This document shows positions 34,197 through 41,002 of a stretch of DNA of 64,000 bases, one piece after another. This DNA is from Pseudomonadota bacterium (GTDB lineage: Bacteria > Pseudomonadota > Alphaproteobacteria > Rhizobiales > Pleomorphomonadaceae): assembly GCA_023436885.1 (NCBI GenBank), contig JAEZHI010000004.1:558001-622000 (forward strand). The letters are read 5' to 3'. The notes beneath the pieces were generated by a model that saw only the letters and a list, made by a program, of their open reading frames with translations, searched no databases and was not told the origin of the DNA. Every line of letters begins with the position of its first letter. Position 1 is the first letter of the stretch. Both the position numbers and the translations under genes were made by a program.

Positions 34197-35429
34197 TTAT
34201 CCGAATATGCCGTAGAACGCCTCGGCGCCTGCGGCTGGATCTTCCGACGTGTTTGACCAGAACTCGTCGACAAAATCCGAAAGTGCACCGGCTTGCTGTG
34301 GCGTAAGGATGATCTCCTGATCGGGCACAATCTTTCCCTCGCTCATCAGCGCAAGGCCCTTTTGTGAGCAAACGTCGAGGGACGACTTGTCGACATCCGA
34401 ACGCATGGGGATCGCCCCCTTCTTGATCGCGAAGTCGAGCTGGACTTTGGGGTCCATGACAACTTCGGCCAGAAGCTTCTGCGCCGGGGTAACACCATCG
34501 GGTCCGAGTTTGGGGAAGGAGAAGGAGTCGGCGATATAGACCATTCCTGGCGATTGAGGCGCCAGCATACATCCATAATCCTTGCCGGCCTCGAGGCCGG
34601 CGACGGTGAATTCTCCCTTGGCCCAGTCTCCCATGAACTGAACACCCGCCTTGCCGCTGATCACCATCGCGGTCGCATCATTCCAGTTTCGACCCGGAGC
34701 ACCCTCGTCCACATAGGCGCGCAACTTCGACAGGATCGTCAGGCTTTTCTGAACCCCGTCCACGGAAGCCGCGCTCTTGTCTTTGTCGACATAGATCTTC
34801 AGGAAGCCATCGATACCGACCTGCGACAGCAGGATCATGTTGAAAACCTTGGTCTCCTGCCAGGACTGTCCACCCCAGGCAACGGGTAGAATGCCGGCCG
34901 CCTTGAGTTTGTCGAAAGCAGCAAACAATTCTTCCCAGGTTGCCGGCTCAGTGGTGATTCCAGCTTTGGCGAAGACGTCCTTGCGGTAGAACACCCAGCT
35001 TTCGCCATGGGCACCGGTCGGCACCAGATATGGTTTGCCATCAAAGGAGATCAGATCGTAGACCGACTTCGCCAGCACCTGATCCCATTTCCCAGCTTTC
35101 GCCACGTCATCAATGGGAACAAGAACACCCTGCTTGACGAAATCTTCCGACGAACGGCCGATGATGATCTGATGCCCGCCTGGCGGATTACCGGCAACAA
35201 CGCGATTCTGAAAGGAAGCGTCCGCGGCGCCAAAACCGGCTATGGAAGAATCTTGCCAATCTCCGCCGCGCTTTTCGAAAGCGCTCCGAATAACGCCAAG
35301 GGCCGCGGCCTCGCCTCCCGATGTCCAGGAGGTCAATACCTCGATCTTAGGTTTGTCGTCCGCGAATGCTGGCCCAAGCGCTGCCAAAGCGGTAGCGCCA
35401 GCCAAAAACAAGGCTGTCTTTTTCTTCAT
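34197..35429 (-). CDS. Carbohydrate ABC transporter substrate-binding protein
   Basis: This periplasmic binding protein of about 410 residues has a signal peptide (MKKKTALFLAGATALAALG, cleaved near AFA). It belongs to the extracellular solute-binding family 1: KIEVLTSWTSGGEAAALGVI at the mature start, GVLVPIDDVAKAGKWDQVL, and the end region DQEIILTPQQAGALSDFVDE. AGAGGTGG precedes ATG 35429. The layout with UgpC-type ATPase and GMC oxidase suggests a glycoside, disaccharide or polyol as ligand. Confidence 0.92.
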   Translation of the reverse strand: MKKKTALFLAGATALAALGPAFADDKPKIEVLTSWTSGGEAAALGVIRSAFEKRGGDWQDSSIAGFGAADASFQNRVVAGNPPGGHQIIIGRSSEDFVKQGVLVPIDDVAKAGKWDQVLAKSVYDLISFDGKPYLVPTGAHGESWVFYRKDVFAKAGITTEPATWEELFAAFDKLKAAGILPVAWGGQSWQETKVFNMILLSQVGIDGFLKIYVDKDKSAASVDGVQKSLTILSKLRAYVDEGAPGRNWNDATAMVISGKAGVQFMGDWAKGEFTVAGLEAGKDYGCMLAPQSPGMVYIADSFSFPKLGPDGVTPAQKLLAEVVMDPKVQLDFAIKKGAIPMRSDVDKSSLDVCSQKGLALMSEGKIVPDQEIILTPQQAGALSDFVDEFWSNTSEDPAAGAEAFYGIFG

Positions 35430-35484
35430 GGTTCCACCTCTGTAGGACACCCTCTTGGCGGGGTGCTGGCTTAAAAAGTTGAAT

Positions 35485-36438
35485 TCAAAGGAGCGTTGGC
35501 GTCAGTGCCTGGCGGACGAATGCCAGGCCGTCACGGATGTCCCCAACGGGGTCAGGCGCTGCGTCCAGTTCCAGAATAGCCCATCCGTTAAGGCTTCGAT
35601 CACGCAGCAGACGAGACCAGGATAGCCAGTCGACACGACCGGTTCCCAAACCACAAAAATAGGGACGGTGACGATCGTGAATGTCGGGACCGATCGGCGT
35701 ATCGGCGGGCATTGGACCGACGGCATCCTTCCAATGAGCGATCGCAACGCGCTCGTGGTGACGCTCGACGATTTGAATCGGATCTCCGCCAACAAGGATG
35801 AGATGCGCCGTATCAGGACAAAAATGCACGTAGGCGGGATCGGTCAGAAGCAACATCAGGTCAATGTCGCGGGCCATAGCGAAAACCGAGTGGGCCTCGG
35901 TGTGCAAGGCGAACTTGACCCCGCGCGAGGCAACCTTTGCGCCGATGCGATTGACGAGATCAGCCAGCTGCTGGGCTTCGTTCAAATCAAAGAATCTGTG
36001 AGGTGTAGCCCCCGGTGACGCGCGAAGCGGGAGACCGGCCACCATCACCTCGGCGCCGCATACAGCAAGGAAGTTGGCGTATTCGAAGGCTGAATCAGCG
36101 GCTTGTCTCTGCGCCACCGGATCCGACATATCCACCATGCTGGCAATATCGTTGAAGAATCCACTGGCCAGACGAAGCCCGCGGCTCGCCAGTGCATCGG
36201 CGAAGGCTTGTACCGAGCCGAACACAGCCACAGCGCCTTTCCAGTCGAAGGGTGGAAAGGTCAGCTCAACACCGGTCACACCCGAGGCTGCCACACCATC
36301 CAGTATTTTTTCCCAGAATACACGCGGTGTCAGGCGAGCAAAATCTTGAACGCCCGCATGATCTTTCACCTCCCAGAATCCCGGATGGAAGAAAGTCACG
36401 AGATCAACGCCAAATTGGAGCTTGTCGCTTGAATACAT
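35485..36438 (-). CDS. Sugar phosphate isomerase/epimerase-like TIM-barrel protein
   Basis: This 317-residue protein has the xylose-isomerase-like TIM barrel of the AP_endonuc_2 family. Markers are FGVDLVTFFHPGFW at the start, GVTGVELTFPPFDW, KFALHTEAHSVFA and FCPDTAHLILVGGDP, where metal-binding His, Glu and Asp are expected. I set the start at ATG 36438; the open frame to 36615 would cross the operators. It is the first gene of the carbohydrate operon, 55 bases ahead of the binding-protein gene. An isomerase or a 3-keto-sugar-processing role is likely. Confidence 0.85.
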   Translation of the reverse strand: MYSSDKLQFGVDLVTFFHPGFWEVKDHAGVQDFARLTPRVFWEKILDGVAASGVTGVELTFPPFDWKGAVAVFGSVQAFADALASRGLRLASGFFNDIASMVDMSDPVAQRQAADSAFEYANFLAVCGAEVMVAGLPLRASPGATPHRFFDLNEAQQLADLVNRIGAKVASRGVKFALHTEAHSVFAMARDIDLMLLLTDPAYVHFCPDTAHLILVGGDPIQIVERHHERVAIAHWKDAVGPMPADTPIGPDIHDRHRPYFCGLGTGRVDWLSWSRLLRDRSLNGWAILELDAAPDPVGDIRDGLAFVRQALTPTLL

Positions 36439-36529
36439 GGCAATCCGCCCTTCCCTCGCCGGAAAAGATTGGCCGGAAGTACATGGTGGGAGCCCTGAAG
36501 CGGGCTGGAATGAAGTCCGCAAATTCGTG

Positions 36530-36545
36530 TGGCAATCGATTGCCA
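36530..36545. promoter_or_regulatory. LacI-type operator O1, perfect palindrome
   Basis: TGGCAATCGATTGCCA is a perfect 16-bp palindrome with a central CG, the shape that LacI-family regulators bind. It lies 92 bases upstream of the TIM-barrel start and 118 bases upstream of the LacI start, so it can control both divergent units. Confidence 0.75.
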
Positions 36546-36585
36546 TGAGCAGATAATAGACAGGCCGTATTTTTACGCAAGCGGT

Positions 36586-36607
36586 TTTTGGCAATCGTTT
36601 GCCAAAA
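36586..36607. promoter_or_regulatory. LacI-type operator O2
   Basis: TTTTGGCAA (36586-36594), TCGT, TTGCCAAAA (36599-36607) is an exact 9-bp inverted repeat. Its core TGGCAATCGTTTGCCA differs from O1 at only one position. The two centres are 59 bases apart, a spacing that would allow cooperative binding or a small loop. Confidence 0.75.
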
Positions 36608-36662
36608 GCTGCCAATTAACGTAGCATCCGGGTCAGCAACTACGGCGTGTCAGGCGGATGAC

Positions 36663-37733
36663 GTGAAGAATATCAAGGACTTTCAGGCAGGCGGTGGCCC
36701 GGTCATGGCCGATGTGGCCAAACTCGCCGGCGTAGCCGTTTCAACTGTCAGCAGAGCGCTTGCCAATCCGGATCGCGTCAATGTCGAGACGCGCACCAAA
36801 ATCAACGCCGCCGCCGCCAAGCTCGGCTACACGCCCAACGCCATGGCCAGAAACCTTAGAAACGGCAACTCCAACACCGTTCTGATTATTCTGCCCGGCC
36901 CTTTGCACTACGGCGTGTCGCAGATCATCCCGAGGGTGTTGCACAGCATCAATGCCTCGCTGACGGAGCGCGGCTACAGCCTTATGATTGCCAATCTGGT
37001 GCGTGATGCGGTTTCAGAAGGACGCATCCTCGATCTCGCCTTCGGCGGGGCGGTCTGTGGCTGCATCATCCTTTCATCCTATCTCCCCAAAGATGGGAAT
37101 CGGTCCTTGGCCGATGCTTCGCTGCCAATCGTTTCTATGCTCCTCGATATCAGCGGGCTGTCATATCCCAGCGTCGTGACCAACGACCGTGAGGTCATGC
37201 GCGAGGCAACCGACAAACTGATCTCACTCGGACATCGCAGCTTCTATTTCCTCTCAGGCCCGGAAGGTAACTATCACGACGTTGAACGCTTCGGAGGGAC
37301 GCTCGAGGCGTTGAAGAAGGCTGGTCTTTCTGAAAATGCCATCGTGAAGTCAGCCCATCCGGAAAGCTATCAGGTCGGCTTGGAGGCAGGAGAGCACGCC
37401 GCCGAAGAGTTTATGCGTCTTTCTCAAAAGCCGACAGCCGTCCTGTCGGTCAGCGATGATATGGCGATTGCTTTCATGAGCCGCGTTCAGGATTTCGGCG
37501 TGAGGGTTCCAGACGATCTCTCGGTTCTCTCGTTCGATGGATCGCCGGTCTGTGCCTATTTCAAGCCACCGCTTTCGACGATCGAACAACCAGTTGAAAA
37601 GATGGGAGCCGCCGCCGTCGAGCTCCTACTGAGTATTGTTCAACAGAACGCCCTGCCCCCGAATGGACCAGTGGTCATCCCAAGCAAGCTTGTTATCCGC
37701 GCGAGTGTGGCAACAGCTAAAGGTTCCACGTGA
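36663..37733 (+). CDS. LacI-family transcriptional regulator of the carbohydrate operon
   Basis: This regulator has an N-terminal LacI HTH (MADVAKLAGVAVSTVSRALA) and hinge (LGYTPNAMARNLRNG), followed by a periplasmic-binding-protein-like sensor with SVSDDMAIAFMSRVQDFGV and LSFDGSPVCAYFKPPLSTIE. GTG 36663 with GGCGG upstream gives 356 residues; ATG 36705 is a shorter alternative. Two palindromic operators lie between it and the divergent TIM-barrel operon, so it most likely represses both in the absence of the sugar. Confidence 0.9.
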   Translation: MKNIKDFQAGGGPVMADVAKLAGVAVSTVSRALANPDRVNVETRTKINAAAAKLGYTPNAMARNLRNGNSNTVLIILPGPLHYGVSQIIPRVLHSINASLTERGYSLMIANLVRDAVSEGRILDLAFGGAVCGCIILSSYLPKDGNRSLADASLPIVSMLLDISGLSYPSVVTNDREVMREATDKLISLGHRSFYFLSGPEGNYHDVERFGGTLEALKKAGLSENAIVKSAHPESYQVGLEAGEHAAEEFMRLSQKPTAVLSVSDDMAIAFMSRVQDFGVRVPDDLSVLSFDGSPVCAYFKPPLSTIEQPVEKMGAAAVELLLSIVQQNALPPNGPVVIPSKLVIRASVATAKGST

Positions 37734-37847
37734 CCGGCGACCCGCCGGGGCACCGCGGCCAACATCCTAATCGGCGAGATAACAACGATGCCGGCAGACG
37801 CGCTCATTACCGCTTGTTCCTACTGGCTGGCCGACCTCTTGGTGTGA
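37731..37847 (+). pseudogene. Degraded 3' end of a second pit gene
   Basis: The stretch matches the end of pit (29326-29442). In frame it reads TTMPADALITACSYWLADLLV and stop, against ITMPAGALIAACSYWLVDLFA in the intact gene. About 51 of the last 63 bases agree, including an uninterrupted TGTTCCTACTGGCTGG at 37815-37830 and 29410-29425. Similarity fades upstream and the frame slips by one base before about 37745. No start or earlier part of the gene exists. The last codons of the DUF817 gene lie antisense on it. It marks the far edge of the block that begins right after the intact pit. Confidence 0.75.
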
Positions 37848-38677
37848 ACGATCTCATCGCGATCAGCCGGCTCGCTTAGTTGAAACTCTGGCGAACGCGG
37901 AGGCAACACCAGCGTGACGAGCGTAAAGCTCACAAACAGCAGCAGGTACCAAGATCCCATCTTTTCGAGAGAAACCAGCTGCCACGTCCGTTGACTGGGA
38001 TACAGCCAAGTGCCTGTAGCGGTGCCAACATTCTCTGCGATCCAGAGAAAAAAACTGGTCAAAATCGCAGCGACAACCAGCGGCATCCAGCGAATGCAAA
38101 CGTCCACTGTGAAATAGATCCTAACGCGCCGAAAAAGAAGGACAGTCCACGCAAAGAGAAGCCACCGGAAATCAAAAGTGAAATGGTGACCGAAAAAGTT
38201 GGCATAGATCGCAGTCGAGAGCGCCAGGGTCCAAACACGCCTTGGGAAGTGAGTAAATCGCATGTCGAAGACACGGATCGCCCTCGCCATGTAACTGCCT
38301 ATCGAGCCATACATGAAGCCGGAGAACAGCGGCACTCCACCGATCGCGATCAAAGCGGGTTCAGGGTAGCTCCACGAACCCACGTGTACCTTGAAGACTT
38401 CCATGATGGTGCCGACCAAGTGATAGACGACGATAACCTTCACTTCCGAAAGGCTCTCAAGGCGCAGCGCCAACATGAGAATCTGAATGGTCAGCGCGAG
38501 CATGAACAGGAAGTCGTAGCGCTGAATGGGCCAATTCGCGGACCAAGCAAATTTGGTGACGATGAGCGCCGACAGCATCGCGCCACCGAAGAGACACGCC
38601 CATGCCTGTTTCAGGCCGAAGAGAATGAACTCCGCGACAGGAGATGGCAAACGGGCCAAACATCCCCTCAACGCCAA
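37820..38677 (-). CDS. DUF817 family membrane protein
   Basis: This 285-residue protein has about eight hydrophobic helices and the DUF817 pattern VGTIMEVFKVHVGSWSYPE, GGVPLFSGFMYGSIGSYMARA, YANFFGHHFTFDFRW and AENVGTATGTWLYPSQ. The family has no known function. The start at 38677 is the longest option. Its last nine codons overlap the decayed pit end on the other strand, which suggests that the C-terminus was altered by the rearrangement there. Confidence 0.85.
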   Translation of the reverse strand: MALRGCLARLPSPVAEFILFGLKQAWACLFGGAMLSALIVTKFAWSANWPIQRYDFLFMLALTIQILMLALRLESLSEVKVIVVYHLVGTIMEVFKVHVGSWSYPEPALIAIGGVPLFSGFMYGSIGSYMARAIRVFDMRFTHFPRRVWTLALSTAIYANFFGHHFTFDFRWLLFAWTVLLFRRVRIYFTVDVCIRWMPLVVAAILTSFFLWIAENVGTATGTWLYPSQRTWQLVSLEKMGSWYLLLFVSFTLVTLVLPPRSPEFQLSEPADRDEIVHTKRSASQ

Positions 38678-38742
38678 ACGAAGCGGCTCTAATATCGGCC
38701 CCGTGGCGTGATCAAATGCAGGAGGAATAATTGCCCCCGTAA

Positions 38743-38771
38743 TAAAACGCCGACGAGTAAACCCGTCGGCG
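38743..38771 (-). terminator. Rho-independent terminator of the cyclophilin genes
   Basis: On the minus strand CGCCGACG (38771-38764), an 8-base loop, and CGTCGGCG (38755-38748) form a perfect stem followed by TTTTATT. It stands 27 bases after the stop of the downstream cyclophilin gene. Confidence 0.85.
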
Positions 38772-38797
38772 CAATAGGCAAATTATTGATCTTTCGA

Positions 38798-39274
38798 TCA
38801 GGCTGCGTCGGCAGCGACGACGACCGAAACGATCTTGTCGGGATCACGCACCGGTTCGCCGCGCTTGATCTTGTCGACGTTTTCCATGCCCTCGATGACC
38901 TTGCCCCAGACCGTATACTGCTTGTCCAGGAAACGGGCGTCGTCGAAGCAGATAAAGAACTGCGAGTTGGCGCTGTTCGGGTTCATGGCACGGGCCATAG
39001 AGACCGTGCCGCGCACATGCGGCTCGGCATTGAACTCCTGCTTGAGGTCCGGATACTTCGAGCCGCCGGTGCCGGTGCCATGCGGACAGCCGGTCTGAGC
39101 CATGAAGCCGTCGATCACCCGGTGGAAGACGATGCCGTCGTAGAACTTCTCACGCACCAGCTTCTTGATGTGGTCTACGTGGTTAGGAGCCAGATCGGGG
39201 CGCATCTCGATGACGACGGTGCCCTTGGTGGTTTCCATGACGAGGGTGTTCTCGGGATCCTTGATATCGGCCAC
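38798..39274 (-). CDS. Cytoplasmic peptidyl-prolyl cis-trans isomerase, cyclophilin type
   Basis: This 158-residue cyclophilin has no signal peptide. The active-site pattern is FHRVIDGFMAQTGCPHGTGTGGS, then FNAEPHVRGTVSMARAMNPNSANSQFFICF. It starts with GTG 39274, strongly supported by AAAGGAGG just upstream. It follows the exported cyclophilin gene by 67 bases in the same direction, as often seen in Rhizobiales next to coaD and gyrA. Confidence 0.95.
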   Translation of the reverse strand: MADIKDPENTLVMETTKGTVVIEMRPDLAPNHVDHIKKLVREKFYDGIVFHRVIDGFMAQTGCPHGTGTGGSKYPDLKQEFNAEPHVRGTVSMARAMNPNSANSQFFICFDDARFLDKQYTVWGKVIEGMENVDKIKRGEPVRDPDKIVSVVVAADAA

Positions 39275-39341
39275 GCGGGCCTCCTTTCAGGTCTGTTTAC
39301 CGGCCGTGCTCATACCACGGCCGGCCGGGAAGTTCGACCGA

Positions 39342-39875
39342 TCAGTTGGGATCGGAAGCGAGGCGTGCCTTGACGATCTTGTCGGGCTTCGCCGGCGGCT
39401 CGCCGCGATTGATCTTGTCGACAACGTCCATGCCCGCGGTCACTTGCCCCCAGACGGTATACTGACCGTCGAGGAAGCTTCCGTCGTCGAACATGATGAA
39501 GAATTGAGAATTGGCGCTGTTAGGATCCTGGGCACGAGCCATGCCGACCGTACCACGACCGAAGTGGGCCTTCGAAAATTCCGCCGGAATGTCGGGAAGA
39601 TCGGAGCCGCCCATGCCAGTACCGGTGGGATCGCCGGTTTGGGCCATGAAGCCCTGGATGACCCGGTGGAAGATGATGCCATCATAGAAGTGCTTGGCGA
39701 CCAGCGCCTTGATCTGAGCGACATGCTTGGGCGCCAGATCCGGCCGGAGCTCGATCGTTACCTTGCCCTTGCTGGTATCGAGAATCAGCGTGTTATCGGG
39801 CGAAGCAGCATTGGCGCCTGTCGCCAGCAAAAGGCTGGACACGGCGAGTGCCGCGAGAAAAGTCCTGCGGATCAC
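39342..39875 (-). CDS. Periplasmic peptidyl-prolyl cis-trans isomerase, cyclophilin type
   Basis: This 177-residue cyclophilin has a signal peptide (MIRRTFLAALAVSSLLLATG, cleaved near ANA), so it assists folding in the periplasm. The active-site pattern FHRVIQGFMAQTGDPTGTGMGGS and RGTVGMARAQDPNSANSQFF is intact. The start codon is GTG with GGGAGA upstream. It lies 32 bases after coaD and before the cytoplasmic copy. Confidence 0.95.
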   Translation of the reverse strand: MIRRTFLAALAVSSLLLATGANAASPDNTLILDTSKGKVTIELRPDLAPKHVAQIKALVAKHFYDGIIFHRVIQGFMAQTGDPTGTGMGGSDLPDIPAEFSKAHFGRGTVGMARAQDPNSANSQFFIMFDDGSFLDGQYTVWGQVTAGMDVVDKINRGEPPAKPDKIVKARLASDPN

Positions 39876-39907
39876 ATCGATCTCCCTGGTTTTGCGGTCA
39901 TGCTTGA

Positions 39908-40405
39908 TCAGCGGGCCGGATAGCGGGCGCGGAGTTTCTCTGCGACCTGCGGCGGAACAAAGGCGGAGACATCTCCCCCCAGTTTGGCAATCTGCTTCAC
40001 GAGACTGGACGCCACGTGCCGAACGCCTGACGATGCGCCGAAGTAAACGGTGTCGATTTCCGGCGCCATCGCCGCATTCATTCCAGCCATCCCAACCTCG
40101 ACATCGAGATCTGAACTGTTTCGAATGCCACGTACGATGACCCGCGCGTCGTGCTGCCGGGCAACATCGACGACCAGGCAGGTAAAGGCGACGACATCAA
40201 TCCGACCGCCCGTTCGCAAGGCGATGGGAGCAACCAGCTCGTGCAGCATCGCCTCACGCTCAGCGGCGTCGAACTCGCTCTTCTTCTCATGGTGGATGCC
40301 GACAGCCACCACCAACCTGTCGAACAGGCGAGACGCACGCTCGATGATGTCCATGTGGCCGTAGGTGACCGGATCGAAAGAGCCGGCATAAAGAGCTGTT
40401 TTCAT
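39908..40405 (-). CDS. coaD: Phosphopantetheine adenylyltransferase CoaD
   Basis: CoaD joins 4'-phosphopantetheine and ATP to dephospho-CoA, the fourth step of coenzyme A synthesis. The 165-residue protein starts with the nucleotidyltransferase motif YAGSFDPVTYGHMDII (TYGH is the T/HxGH element). It also has VRGIRNSSDLDVEVGMAGMN and the substrate-loop region GVRHVASSLVKQIA. ATG 40405 fits homologues; a GTG two codons earlier is possible. Confidence 0.97.
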   Translation of the reverse strand: MKTALYAGSFDPVTYGHMDIIERASRLFDRLVVAVGIHHEKKSEFDAAEREAMLHELVAPIALRTGGRIDVVAFTCLVVDVARQHDARVIVRGIRNSSDLDVEVGMAGMNAAMAPEIDTVYFGASSGVRHVASSLVKQIAKLGGDVSAFVPPQVAEKLRARYPAR

Positions 40406-40627
40406 GCGCACCTAAATAGCCGCTTCAAAGGCTGTTAACAACCATGCCGCACCCCTCCGGCCATCCACTCGGCGCCATTCGCGGACTTTAGGCACTTAGT
40501 CGCATTTACCCTCCGTTAAGCATTAACCCCGATGCGTCCAATCGTCTCGGTCGCGTTAACTGCTGCGTAACGCTCCCGCCCGAAACTCGCCATTACTAAC
40601 GGGTCTCGCACAGGAAGGCGGACTGAC

Positions 40628-40876
40628 ATGACGAAACATCGCGTACTGCGTCTTAGGAAGATGGCCGTCGTCATGGCCGGGCTTTCGGTTGCCGTTCTGT
40701 CGATCGGCGCGACCGAGCCCATCTATCCGGAGATCAGCCGGGGCGACCAGGCATCGGAAATCAGCAAGTGTTCGGTCGAGACCGTCGACGGCCTCAAGGT
40801 TTGCTCGAATGAGGCGCGGGCGAGCGTCGGCGTCACGGTGACCAACGTTGCCACCGGGCTGACCATCGTCGACTAA
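40628..40876 (+). CDS. Small exported protein of unknown function (82 residues)
   Basis: A good ribosome binding site (AGGAAGGCGGA) precedes the ATG. The protein has a basic start, a hydrophobic stretch MAVVMAGLSVAVLSIGA and then a mature part of about 50 residues with two Cys (ISKCSVETVDGLKVCSNEA), which could form a disulfide in the periplasm. A strong terminator follows at 40937. It is divergent from coaD and convergent with gyrA. I do not recognise a family. Confidence 0.65.
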   Translation: MTKHRVLRLRKMAVVMAGLSVAVLSIGATEPIYPEISRGDQASEISKCSVETVDGLKVCSNEARASVGVTVTNVATGLTIVD

Positions 40877-40901
40877 GCAGAGCTTTACAAAGCAAAAAGA
40901 A

Positions 40902-40920
40902 GAACGCCTTCGCAGCGTTC
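40902..40920 (+). terminator. Minor stem-loop after the small exported gene
   Basis: GAACGC (40902-40907), a 7-base loop, GCGTTC (40915-40920). It precedes the stronger terminator and has no T run of its own. Confidence 0.35.
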
Positions 40921-40936
40921 CCTATAAATGCGGCAT

Positions 40937-40977
40937 GGGCGCAAGAGGTGAGGCCACCTTCTTGCGCCCAATCTTTT
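40937..40977 (+). terminator. Strong rho-independent terminator between the small exported gene and gyrA
   Basis: GGGCGCAAGA-GGTG (40937-40950), AGGC, CACC-t-TCTTGCGCCC (40955-40969) makes a 14-bp stem with one bulged T, followed by AATCTTTTTC. The T run is on the plus strand, so it ends the small exported gene. It may also help end gyrA from the other side. Confidence 0.85.
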
Positions 40978-41002
40978 TCAAACCAGCTAATAAGGCGCCG
41001 GA

